DNA from: JAPKEZ01 sp047638975
GTDB taxonomy: Bacteria > Planctomycetota > UBA1135
Reading direction: 5' to 3'
Assembly (NCBI GenBank): GCA_047638975.1
Contig: JBLINB010000048.1
Span: forward strand, 1-12,161
DNA length: 12,161 nt
Positions within the stretch are counted from its first letter, which is position 1. The number at the start of each line of letters is the position of its first letter. Under the pieces are notes generated by a model. The model was not told the DNA's origin, ran no database searches, and was given only the letters and a program-made list of their open reading frames with translations. Below are positions 1-6,833 of the stretch, piece after piece. Both the position numbers and the translations under genes were made by a program.

Positions 1-728
1 TCTTGGCTGACCCGCGTCGTGGCGAGATGGTAGAAAAAATAAATTCTGCAATCAAGAAACGTGAAGCCTACCGCCCGTTTGCGCCGACAGTACTCGCCGA
101 GAAAGTAAGCGACTGGTTTGAAGACGCATCCCCCTCTCCGTACATGTCCTTGACTGTGCAAGCGCGCGCCGAAAAAGCGCATGAAATTCCGGCAGTGGTA
201 CACGCCGACGGTTCGTCACGCATCCAAAGTTTAACGGCAGATGCTAACCCAAAGTTTTACGCGCTTATTCAACGCTTTGAGAAGCTCAGTGGCGTGCCTA
301 TGTTGCTGAATACTTCATTCAATATTAAGCAAGAGCCGATAGTCGAAACCCCGACGGACGCGATGAAGAGCTTTTTAAATAGCGGACTCGACTTACTAGT
401 TATTAACGGACGCTTATTCCAGCAACGCGAATTTCCAGAGATGTTAACCAGCTCAATGATCCCGCTGGCCGTCCCCAATTTTAGTGCCGAAAGCGTATCT
501 AATGCTGAAGGCGATAATATGTCGGTGCGTTTAATGGTGCGCGCAGAAACCTTTGATATTGAACCGCTCGAACTGGGCTTACTTGAATTTAGCGATGGCA
601 AGAACACTTTGCACGAGATCGCCGAGTACTTCCAAGAGCATTGGGATGTCGAACAAGACACGCTTTTGAGCCATTTGCAGGGATTATACTCGCGAAGACT
701 TGTTTCAATAATCGCGCCGCAAGAGTAG
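1..728 (+). CDS. Carbamoyltransferase, C-terminal part, with a winged-helix/PqqD-like tail (5' end outside window)
   Basis: This is the 3' end of an O-carbamoyltransferase of the NodU/CmcH/TobZ family, which moves a carbamoyl group from carbamoyl phosphate to a small molecule through a carbamoyl-adenylate. The frame is open from the window edge (first full codon at 3), so the TTG at 3 is an internal Leu and not a start. The visible C-terminal (YrdC-like) domain shows family signatures: LADPRR near the edge, YRPFAPTVL, then IPAVVHADGSSRIQ, the strand-loop GVPMLLNTSFN and the later EPIVETPTDAM. After about residue 150 of the fragment the family normally ends. Here roughly 85 more residues follow, including a helical segment (about 180-238: LELGLLEFSDGKNTLHEIAEY...LQGLYSRRLVSI) that resembles a winged helix of the PqqD/RRE type. 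The substrate cannot be told from this half. The Nfu gene starts 13 bp later, suggesting one transcript. Confidence 0.87.
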   Translation, partial: LADPRRGEMVEKINSAIKKREAYRPFAPTVLAEKVSDWFEDASPSPYMSLTVQARAEKAHEIPAVVHADGSSRIQSLTADANPKFYALIQRFEKLSGVPMLLNTSFNIKQEPIVETPTDAMKSFLNSGLDLLVINGRLFQQREFPEMLTSSMIPLAVPNFSAESVSNAEGDNMSVRLMVRAETFDIEPLELGLLEFSDGKNTLHEIAEYFQEHWDVEQDTLLSHLQGLYSRRLVSIIAPQE

Positions 729-741
729 AATTGTAGGCACT

Positions 742-1338
742 ATGAGCGAAGAAACTACCATCCGCATTACGGCAGAGCCGCAGGTCATTCCTAGTAACTG
801 CTTATTCAGGGTTGCTAGCAACATGTTTGTCGGTTGCCTTTATACCTCTGATAAAGAATGGAGCGCAGAATGGGTGCCGCTGGCCGGACACTTATTTGAC
901 AGCGTCGAAAATCTTAAAGGAGTACGCATCAGTAATGGCGAAGTTTTAATTAGTATGGCTTCGACACCAAGCGATTGGCGCGATGTTGCACGCGCTGCTG
1001 GTTCGGCAATCCGAGAACATTTAGGCGCCGGCAAGGCGGCTGTTAAAAGTGGTGCACTCGAAGCACAACAAGGCGACGATTTGCTACGCCAAAGAGCGCA
1101 AGCTGTAATCGACGAAACGCTGAATCCAAATCTTGCTTCGCACGGTGGCTGGGTAGAAATACAAGCTAGTGATGCTAAAGAATTATACATCACCATGGGC
1201 GGCGGCTGTCAAGGCTGTGGTTCAGCAGCGATGACTATGAAGCAAGGTGTTGAAGTAGGTATTCGTGATGCGGTGCCAGAGATAGAAGGCATCCACGATG
1301 CTACTGATCATAATTCTGGTGCTAATCCATACATGTAA
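742..1338 (+). CDS. Nfu-type iron-sulfur cluster scaffold/carrier protein
   Basis: The 198-residue protein has the two-domain layout of Nfu proteins. An N-terminal Nfu_N domain (about 7-93, beginning IRITAEPQVIPSNCLF) is followed by a linker and a C-terminal NifU-like domain (about 113-186). The C-terminal domain has the diagnostic NPNLASHGGWVEI segment and the cluster-binding pair C156-x-x-C159 in MGGGCQGCGSAAMTMKQGVE. Proteins of this type hold a 4Fe-4S cluster between two subunits and pass it to apo-proteins in the cytoplasm. The layout matches mitochondrial and alphaproteobacterial NFU1-like proteins rather than E. coli NfuA, whose N-domain is A-type-like. The C-terminal tail (HDATDHNSGANPYM) is an extension past the domain. 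The ATG at 742 is the only start giving the full N-domain; no good Shine-Dalgarno precedes it. Its TAA is followed directly by the cytochrome start codon, so the two are probably translationally coupled. Confidence 0.92.
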   Translation: MSEETTIRITAEPQVIPSNCLFRVASNMFVGCLYTSDKEWSAEWVPLAGHLFDSVENLKGVRISNGEVLISMASTPSDWRDVARAAGSAIREHLGAGKAAVKSGALEAQQGDDLLRQRAQAVIDETLNPNLASHGGWVEIQASDAKELYITMGGGCQGCGSAAMTMKQGVEVGIRDAVPEIEGIHDATDHNSGANPYM

Positions 1339-3036
1339 GTGCGGGCGTTTAGCCTAGTATTTTTAAGTGCGCTGCTGGTTTGGGCATGCAGTAAGGCGGG
1401 TAGTGTAAAAACTAACGCGCTTGATTTGTCGCGGCAACAGCAGCCGTTGGTCGAGTTGCCGAATGTTGAAGATCGTGTATGCGCAGAATGTCATGCCAGC
1501 CAAGTCAATAAATTCAAAACGCATGGCATGGCGGATGCGCTTGCAAGTTTAGATCCACAGCGGATTCCGGCGCGCTTGTCGAATGAGTTTATTGAAAATA
1601 ATTACTCTGGCATGCGTTACAACATTGGCGCAAACAACAACTGGCAACTTACGGCGCAGCATATGGCAAGTGGTTCGAGTCTTAGTGTGCCGATTAACTT
1701 GCGCATCGGTGCCGGAGTCGCCGCCATGAGTTTCGTGATTAATAATAACGGCCGTTGGTTCTTCTCGCCGCTCGAATACTTCACTAAGCAAGGATGGCGC
1801 CCCGCTCCGCATGAATGGCATTCCTCTGGCGGACTAGATGCAGTACCGATTACCGCGCAATGCCTGCAATGCCATACTTCGTCAACGCTGCCCGACGTGC
1901 ATCCGCTGAACAATTTACAAGATTTTCAACCGCAGCCGATTGGCTGCGTGACTTGCCATGGCGATGGTAGTAAGCATGTTGAAATAATGCGTAGCGATGC
2001 ATTTGCAGCTGACTTAGCGATTCTCAACCCTATCGACTTCGCCGTCGAGCAGCAACTTGACTTGTGCGCGCGCTGTCATCTTGAAGGCGATGCGCATGTG
2101 AATTTAAGCAATGGTGCGCTACAGCAAGTTGCCCCCGGAGTTGATTTGTTAAAAAAGCACGCGGTGTTGGTCGCAAGTGAATCCACAGACAACAGCTTGC
2201 GTTTTGTAAGCCAAGTACAACGCCTTAGTGCTAGTGAATGCTTTAAGCAATCGCCGAACATGACTTGCACTAGCTGTCACGACCCGCATCAGCCGGCGCG
2301 CTATCAGCAACGGGCGAGCTTTGATAATAAATGTATCTCCTGTCACGACGGATTACTCGACGACCATCAAGCGCAGGCCCCCGAGCAGTCGTGTGTGGCT
2401 TGCCATATGCCAGCCGTTAAACCCTTTGATTTACAGAACGTAACGATTGCCGATCACTTTATTCAGGCGCGCCCTATCCCGCAAAAAGAAGTCGCGTTTA
2501 AATTGACTGAAAGCCCAAGCGGCGATTGGAAAACATTTAGCTACCGTGGTGAAAACCGTTATTCCGACAGTCTGAAGCGTGCTATGCAAGCAATGGCTTT
2601 ATTCGAACAAGGACATCTGCAACGTGCCGCAGAACTTTTTGACAGCTTCTCAGCACCAGGACGTCCGCAAGAAATAACTCTATCGCAATTTCATTTTTTG
2701 CGCGCACGCAGCCTATTTACTAGACAACAACGTGCCGCATCCGAGTTAGCTTATCGTGACGCCTTACTACTCGATCCGCTGCATACTGCGAGCATGTTGA
2801 ATCTCGCGACCATCCTTGCTGAAGACGGGAAAATCGATGAAGCTAGTCATTTAATGACGCAGCTTAGCCAACGCTATCCTGATTCTGAAGCGCCGTTTAA
2901 TATCGCCATTATTATTGCGAATAAGAATAGTGATTGGTCAGCAATGCGCGAGGCAGCGCTCAATTCTTTAGAGCGTAATCCGCAGCAACAGGCTATTCAA
3001 CGCGTGTTGCTGCAGTTAAACGAACGTAATCTGTAG
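1339..3036 (+). CDS. Seven-haem c-type cytochrome lipoprotein with C-terminal TPR repeats
   Basis: The 565-residue protein starts with a short lipoprotein-like signal peptide (FLSALLVWAC; lipid-modified Cys would be C17, although the Trp at -2 is unusual). It is therefore probably exported and membrane-anchored. Seven CXXCH haem sites are visible at 48-52, 175-179, 203-207, 243-247, 310-314, 332-336 and 352-356, arranged as in the cytochrome c554/TPR family. A beta-rich insert between haems 1 and 2 (about 90-165, with LRIGAGVAAMSFV and W154) is typical of this family. From about 405 to the end the sequence is helical with TPR spacing (ALFEQGHLQRAAELF, ASELAYRDALLLDP, NLATILAEDGKIDEA). An electron-transfer role is safe; the partner and substrate are unknown. 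The GTG start lies immediately after the Nfu TAA; no other start before Met64 would keep the signal peptide. Export and haem attachment genes are not in the window. Confidence 0.9.
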   Translation: MRAFSLVFLSALLVWACSKAGSVKTNALDLSRQQQPLVELPNVEDRVCAECHASQVNKFKTHGMADALASLDPQRIPARLSNEFIENNYSGMRYNIGANNNWQLTAQHMASGSSLSVPINLRIGAGVAAMSFVINNNGRWFFSPLEYFTKQGWRPAPHEWHSSGGLDAVPITAQCLQCHTSSTLPDVHPLNNLQDFQPQPIGCVTCHGDGSKHVEIMRSDAFAADLAILNPIDFAVEQQLDLCARCHLEGDAHVNLSNGALQQVAPGVDLLKKHAVLVASESTDNSLRFVSQVQRLSASECFKQSPNMTCTSCHDPHQPARYQQRASFDNKCISCHDGLLDDHQAQAPEQSCVACHMPAVKPFDLQNVTIADHFIQARPIPQKEVAFKLTESPSGDWKTFSYRGENRYSDSLKRAMQAMALFEQGHLQRAAELFDSFSAPGRPQEITLSQFHFLRARSLFTRQQRAASELAYRDALLLDPLHTASMLNLATILAEDGKIDEASHLMTQLSQRYPDSEAPFNIAIIIANKNSDWSAMREAALNSLERNPQQQAIQRVLLQLNERNL

Positions 3037-3049
3037 CTGCCAAACCTGC

Positions 3050-3613
3050 TTAAGCATGCAGCAGCCAGCCAAAAGTGCCGGCTGTTATTAGTGCGTATAC
3101 GAAACCATCGATAACAAATTTGATTGCGACTTTGCCTGGAGTGCCGGCCCAAATGTAATTATGGATGTAGCCAAAAGAGTATGCGCAAAAAGCCACGACT
3201 CCGGTTAGCCTAAACACTGCTAAGTAGTCGCCGTCTTGAACTAATGCAAAAGAACTTACATAAGCACAGACGATGCTTATACAAATCGACAGGATAAACC
3301 ATTTGCTTAGCGCGCTTGTCATGTTGGCCGCGTTGCTCGACATAATCGTTATGCGTGCTATAGGCCCCTCTTCTAATTTTGCGCAATAAGCCTCTGACTT
3401 CATTGCGGCCATCGACTCTGCATGCGGCATCATGTACTCGCCAGGTCCATTACCAGATTCGCGCAAAGCACGCATCACATCTGATTCGCTTTTGAGGCCC
3501 TTACAGTCGGGAGCATGCCAACCAGAAAAGACTATGTGCAGCATCGAACTAACGATGAACACAAACACCGCCGACAGTAAAATCGGCATCCACATTTCTA
3601 TTAAAAAGTTCAT
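3050..3613 (-). CDS. Four-helix integral membrane protein of unknown function
   Basis: I do not recognise a named family. The 187-residue protein has one N-terminal transmembrane segment (about 9-30, PILLSAVFVFIVSSMLHIVF) and a soluble stretch of about 70 residues. Three further hydrophobic segments follow (about 105-125, 131-155 and 166-186). The soluble part contains SESDVMRALRES followed by GPGEYMMPHAES, a pattern I associate with small uncharacterised membrane proteins in which a Pro-Gly-x-Tyr-Met/Phe-x-Pro motif follows a short helix. That association is from memory. It lies 28 bp downstream of the DUF302 gene on the same strand and probably shares its transcript. Its stop is 13 bp from the convergent cytochrome stop. 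The ATG at 3613 places the first helix correctly at the N-terminus. Confidence 0.8.
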   Translation of the reverse strand: MNFLIEMWMPILLSAVFVFIVSSMLHIVFSGWHAPDCKGLKSESDVMRALRESGNGPGEYMMPHAESMAAMKSEAYCAKLEEGPIARITIMSSNAANMTSALSKWFILSICISIVCAYVSSFALVQDGDYLAVFRLTGVVAFCAYSFGYIHNYIWAGTPGKVAIKFVIDGFVYALITAGTFGWLLHA

Positions 3614-3619
3614 GCACGC

Positions 3620-3625
3620 AGAATA
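3620..3625 (-). promoter_or_regulatory. Possible internal -10 element before the membrane-protein gene
   Basis: On the minus strand TATTCT ends 6 nt before the ATG at 3613, the same spacing seen at other genes here. It lies inside a small hairpin (CGCAG-TATT-CTGCG, minus strand) in the 28-bp gap after DUF302, so it may be a coincidence or part of an RNA structure near the start codon. No clear -35 is visible. Confidence 0.25.
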
Positions 3626-3641
3626 CTGCGCATATATTCCA

Positions 3642-4031
3642 TTAACAAGCTTTATTCATGATGCCAACTAAAATATCTTGCACAGCATTAGCCACATCAG
3701 CGCCATCTGCAGCATCAAACATGGCTAACATTGCCTGCGGCGCGATAGTAGCCAGATATGTTTGACCGTCCTTAGCGTAGACCGAGATGCGACATGGCAT
3801 TGCCGCCGAAATATTTAGGTCGAGCCCCAGCATCGTTTTTGCGTAATTCGGCTCGCACATTTCAACAATGCGCACGGGGTGTTCGAATGTGACACCCTTC
3901 TTAGCCATCGTCGCATTGACGTCGTGGTTAGCTTGAATGCCAAAACCGGCAGCAACGGTCGCTGACTGAAGAGCAGCGACTGCGTCGTCTACGCTCAAAG
4001 ATGATTTAAGTGTAATGATCGGTGATTCCAT
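3642..4031 (-). CDS. DUF302 domain protein
   Basis: The 129-residue protein covers a single DUF302 domain. It begins with a strand-helix unit (ITLKSSLSVDDAVAALQSATVAAGFGI, about 5-32). A middle part follows with IVEMCEPNYAKTML (C59) and the characteristic MPCRISVYAKDG (M78, C80), then an AMFD-containing C-terminal helix. Proteins of this family are small dimers of uncertain biochemical role, some linked to thiol or redox and heavy-metal contexts. C59 and C80 sit where the family often has Cys or Asn, but I cannot assign a ligand. There is no signal peptide, so it is probably cytoplasmic. It is first in a likely two-gene unit with the membrane protein. The ATG at 4031 has a consensus TATAAT seven bases upstream and no Shine-Dalgarno, suggesting a leaderless mRNA. 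Confidence 0.9.
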   Translation of the reverse strand: MESPIITLKSSLSVDDAVAALQSATVAAGFGIQANHDVNATMAKKGVTFEHPVRIVEMCEPNYAKTMLGLDLNISAAMPCRISVYAKDGQTYLATIAPQAMLAMFDAADGADVANAVQDILVGIMNKAC

Positions 4032-4038
4032 ATCATTG

Positions 4039-4044
4039 ATTATA
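4039..4044 (-). promoter_or_regulatory. Consensus -10 element (TATAAT) for DUF302, leaderless spacing
   Basis: The minus strand reads TATAAT, then seven bases, then the ATG of the DUF302 gene. Transcription normally starts about 7 nt after a -10, so the first base of the mRNA would be at or next to the start codon. The -35 position (about 4062-4067) falls in the T tract of the upstream terminator and matches the consensus poorly. Confidence 0.6.
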
Positions 4045-4059
4045 GGTTATTAATCTAAC

Positions 4060-4097
4060 AAAAAAAGAACTCATGCCGACAAGAAGTCGACATGAGT
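4060..4097 (-). terminator. Rho-independent terminator of the VCBS-repeat gene
   Basis: On the minus strand a 12-bp stem (ACTCATGTCGAC / GTCGGCATGAGT, one G-U pair) closes a TTCTT loop. It is followed by TC and seven T residues. It starts 38 bases past the VCBS stop codon. On the plus strand the same stem has a C-A mismatch and no T run, so the orientation is clear. Confidence 0.88.
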
Positions 4098-4134
4098 ATA
4101 TTATGTTTTAACCGCGATTAAACGGCCTGCCGTA

Positions 4135-5805
4135 TTACAGGTTATTAATCAGCAATCTATCCTGAAGATTGTATGGGTTTAGGATGCCACCGTAGCTAGG
4201 GACATAGTAATCGAGGTCGAGGTCGCCATCTGCATCAAACAAGCGGCCGTAGTATGAGATGAAGGTCGCGGATGGTCCTGGAACCCAGAAGCTCATATCT
4301 TCATCAAATCTACCTAGCGTACCGCCTTGCGCACCACCTTGATTCAAAAACAACACTGGGCGTCCAACGAATGGTAAGGCTCCACTGCCAAAGAACTCGT
4401 GCGGGTGGATGATAACGTCTTGGTCGCCGTCCATGTCTACGTCGCCGGTTTCGATACCCAAGCGGATACCTAAGTGCTCGTGCAGCGCATCAGGAAACAA
4501 CGATGCCGCGTCGTAATATACTCCTGGCTGACTCACGCCGTAGTTCATTAGCATATCGCCAGACTCGCTTGGCGCGACTGACAAGTGACTATTGGCAACA
4601 ATGAGGTCGAGGTAACCATCGTTATTTACATCAACAAACTGCGCATCAGAGCTCTTATCGCCAAGTCCGCTATTCATTTGAGGTAGACGCGTTAGGGATT
4701 CGTCGGTAAAGGTGCCTGCTCCGTCATTCATTAGCAAAATGTTTAATGCGCCATCTGTGTTGTCGGTGCGCGACACGTAAATATCAAGATCGCCATCGCG
4801 ATCGACGTCACCAAACTCTACCGCGGTAGTTTGCTCTATCGAATTATTGTAAGAAGCAGCCGCAAAAGTAGCATTCAATACTAAAGCACCAAAATTATTG
4901 TCATACAGTGCCATTGACTGCGCGCTACTAGACTGAGTCTGGGTACCGCCTTCACTCATTAACAGCTCAGCGTAGCCGTCACCATTAATGTCGCCCCACG
5001 CAAAGTTATTTGAACTTGACAAACTAGAGGCCATGTCTTGAACGTAAGAGAATACGCCATTGCCGTCATTGGTATAAAGGCGAGTTGGATAAGGCACTAC
5101 TGTTGCCGGATCGATACCACCGCCCGCAACGAAGTCTTGGTCACCATCTAAGTCGTAGTCGCAGAATGAAACAATAAACACCGCTTCATTATTACCACTA
5201 GAGAAAGCTGAGCTGGTGATGTCAGTGAAGTTTCCGCTGCCATCGTTTTGGTAAATAAGGATTCCGCCAATCGATAACGCACTACCTGCATCGGCCAAAA
5301 CCAAATCGAGATCGCCATCTAGGTCGATATCAACTGGAGTCACCGATGCCACCGCGCCAAAACCGGATGAAATGGGCAAACTGGCAGTAGCATCTTGCCA
5401 CACTGCATCATTGCTCGATTCACCGAGCAACCCAACTACATCTGATGACTGAAATTTACCCGTTGGGTTTTTAACTAGCGCCTGCATCGCAAAACGCGAT
5501 CCTGGCCAAGCCAACGGTGGCAGAGTCACATCAAACTCATACACGCCTGAAGCATCAAGCACGCCACGAAAGACACGCAAAGGGCTAACTAACTGCAAGC
5601 CTAGAAGCGCACTATGAGTTGCAACTGTCGGCGTTCCAGCCAAAAGAATTGCTGGAGAATTTGGATAATCTCCGGTGATACGCACATGCATTACGCTGCC
5701 GCCGTATAATCCTGTAGTCTCAACAACGGGTTGCTGCGCCTGAATGGTAGCACATGTGAGCAAGCTGATTAAAGGTATTACTATTAGTCTAAGGCTATTT
5801 TTCAT
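4135..5805 (-). CDS. Secreted FG-GAP/VCBS-repeat protein
   Basis: The 556-residue protein has a Sec signal peptide (LIVIPLISLLTCATIQAQQ; likely signal peptidase I cut after A23). A beta-rich domain of about 100 residues follows (26-125). The rest is FG-GAP/VCBS repeats with Ca-binding-type acidic loops beginning near D159, D216, D272, D333, D392, D455 and D524 (for example DIDLDGDLDLV, DVDRDGDLDIYV, DVNNDGYLDLIV). Seven such repeats fit a single beta-propeller, as in integrin-alpha-like bacterial surface proteins. The N-terminal domain, ending in ASGVYEFDVTLPPLAWPGSRFAMQAL, recalls an uncharacterised domain frequent in planctomycete secreted proteins; this is from memory. No enzymatic motif and no C-terminal sorting signal is seen (it ends LLINNL). 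The function is probably adhesion or binding of a ligand outside the cell, but this is only inferred. It is monocistronic, with its own promoter and terminator. Confidence 0.88.
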   Translation of the reverse strand: MKNSLRLIVIPLISLLTCATIQAQQPVVETTGLYGGSVMHVRITGDYPNSPAILLAGTPTVATHSALLGLQLVSPLRVFRGVLDASGVYEFDVTLPPLAWPGSRFAMQALVKNPTGKFQSSDVVGLLGESSNDAVWQDATASLPISSGFGAVASVTPVDIDLDGDLDLVLADAGSALSIGGILIYQNDGSGNFTDITSSAFSSGNNEAVFIVSFCDYDLDGDQDFVAGGGIDPATVVPYPTRLYTNDGNGVFSYVQDMASSLSSSNNFAWGDINGDGYAELLMSEGGTQTQSSSAQSMALYDNNFGALVLNATFAAASYNNSIEQTTAVEFGDVDRDGDLDIYVSRTDNTDGALNILLMNDGAGTFTDESLTRLPQMNSGLGDKSSDAQFVDVNNDGYLDLIVANSHLSVAPSESGDMLMNYGVSQPGVYYDAASLFPDALHEHLGIRLGIETGDVDMDGDQDVIIHPHEFFGSGALPFVGRPVLFLNQGGAQGGTLGRFDEDMSFWVPGPSATFISYYGRLFDADGDLDLDYYVPSYGGILNPYNLQDRLLINNL

Positions 5806-5863
5806 GATTTATGGGCGCCTGACTCTATTTATTGATATTGAGTCTCATTAGCGGCGCATGCAA

Positions 5864-5869
5864 ATTATA
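5864..5869 (-). promoter_or_regulatory. -10 element (TATAAT) for the VCBS-repeat gene
   Basis: A consensus TATAAT on the minus strand, 58 nt before the VCBS ATG, would give a leader of about 50 nt. The -35 position (5887-5892, TAACCA on the minus strand) is weak, so the promoter may depend on an activator. No Shine-Dalgarno is apparent before the ATG at 5805. Confidence 0.5.
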
Positions 5870-5870
5870 C

Positions 5871-5882
5871 ACCCAATTGGGT
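5871..5882. promoter_or_regulatory. 12-bp perfect palindrome in the VCBS promoter spacer
   Basis: ACCCAATTGGGT is a perfect 12-bp palindrome lying next to the -10 and inside the spacer between -10 and -35. This is a typical position for a repressor or MerR-like operator. It has no loop and so is unlikely to work as an RNA hairpin. No regulator gene is adjacent. Confidence 0.4.
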
Positions 5883-5924
5883 CGGATGGTTAGCGCCTAG
5901 CTCTATTTTAAAATATTGGCACTA

Positions 5925-6827
5925 TCATTCACACACACGAGTGCCGTTCTCTAGCACATAGCTAGAAAACATTTTTGATAACTGCTCCGCCATTGGCCCT
6001 ATCTTGCCGTCACCGATGACACGCCCATCAACTTCACCAATAGCAGCGATCTCGCCCATGGTGCCGGTACAAAACATTTCGCTGGCCCGATAAACGGCAG
6101 TCAGTGAAATGTCGCCGACCCGGCACTCGATATTATTCGCCTCGCACAAGCGCAACACACTATCGCGCGTCACCCCCTCTGGGCAGGCACGCGTACTAGG
6201 CGTCCACAGCACCCCGCCATCCACAATAAAAACATGTGTGGCATTCGTTTCAGCAACGAAGCCAAGAGTGTCAAGCATCAGGGCGTCGTCAGCTCCCGCA
6301 GCATTGGCCTGCACCTTTGCCAGAATAGACTGTACTAAATTATTATGATGAATATTAGGATCAAGCGTGTCGGGGCGAAACCTGCGCACCGTAGAAGTCA
6401 TTAGCTTCAAACCAGACTTGCTGTAAACCGGAGCTTTATATTCAGCGAGCACGATTAACAGGCTACCTTTCGTGTTTAAGCGTGGATCCATGCCGGAAGT
6501 CACTTTTTCGCCACGCGATAGCGTCAGGCGGATATGGACGCCGTCATGCATGTTATTAGCCTTTAAAGTACGCTTAAGTTGCTCTGTTATTTCGGCATCA
6601 CTAGGGATGTCGGCGAAGGCAAGCGCCTTAGCGGAAGAGCGCAAACGCTCAAGATGCGTGTCGAGCCTGAATATTTGGCCGTCGTATAAACGCAGGCCCT
6701 CCCACACACCGTCACCGCCTTGCGCGAGTGAATCAAAAGGCGAGATACGCGCCTGATCACGATGTACAAGTTCGCCGCCGATATTGACAATCAAGTCTGT
6801 GTTACGTTCATCGTATTTTTGTAGCAT
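5925..6827 (-). CDS. Class IV aminotransferase-fold protein (branched-chain/D-amino-acid aminotransferase-like) without the catalytic lysine
   Basis: The 300-residue protein aligns along its whole length with PLP fold-type IV enzymes (IlvE, D-amino-acid aminotransferase, PabC). Visible family elements are FDSLAQGGDGVWEGLRLYDG (31-50, start of the active-site region), LDTHLERL with R61 (phosphate-binding Arg), DDALMLDTLGFVAETNATHVFIV with E193 (partner of the pyridine nitrogen), and PEGVTRDSVL with T220 (phosphate loop). At the Schiff-base lysine position the sequence is NIHHNNLVQSILAK (158-171). Lined up with IKSLNLLPNVLAK of D-amino-acid aminotransferase (my recollection), Lys is replaced by H160. 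The codon CAT at 6348-6350 is unambiguous. A normal transaminase reaction is therefore doubtful; the product name should be read as fold only. It is transcribed away from the aldolase. The ATG at 6827 is chosen because TATCAT lies 6 nt upstream. Confidence 0.87.
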   Translation of the reverse strand: MLQKYDERNTDLIVNIGGELVHRDQARISPFDSLAQGGDGVWEGLRLYDGQIFRLDTHLERLRSSAKALAFADIPSDAEITEQLKRTLKANNMHDGVHIRLTLSRGEKVTSGMDPRLNTKGSLLIVLAEYKAPVYSKSGLKLMTSTVRRFRPDTLDPNIHHNNLVQSILAKVQANAAGADDALMLDTLGFVAETNATHVFIVDGGVLWTPSTRACPEGVTRDSVLRLCEANNIECRVGDISLTAVYRASEMFCTGTMGEIAAIGEVDGRVIGDGKIGPMAEQLSKMFSSYVLENGTRVCE

Positions 6828-6833
6828 GGCTAC

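Noticed and set aside
269..661. Minus-strand open frame of 130 codons inside the carbamoyltransferase
   Set aside because: It is antisense to a well-supported family protein, low in recognisable motifs, rich in Ser, and has no promoter or start context of its own.
840..1196. Minus-strand open frame of 118 codons inside the Nfu gene
   Set aside because: It is a shadow of the Nfu coding frame, with biased composition and no motif.
3046..3064. CTGCT...AGCAG hairpin between the convergent cytochrome and membrane-protein genes
   Set aside because: The stem is only five pairs with a nine-base loop and no T tract on either strand, too weak for a terminator.
3432..3671. Plus-strand open frame across the membrane-protein start and DUF302 end
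   Set aside because: It overlaps two better-supported minus-strand genes and shows no domain or start signal.
4119..4130. Near-palindrome ACGGCCTGCCGT just after the VCBS stop
   Set aside because: The loop would be only two bases and no T tract follows; the hairpin at 4069-4097 is a far better terminator.
5748..5757. LLTC in the VCBS signal peptide as a lipobox
   Set aside because: Thr at -1 is rare in lipoboxes and a normal signal peptidase I site (IQA/QQ) follows, so a freely secreted protein is more likely.
5904..5915. TATTTTAAAATA palindrome downstream of the aminotransferase-like gene
   Set aside because: It is short and purely A/T, expected by chance in an AT-rich gap, and does not form a stable terminator stem.
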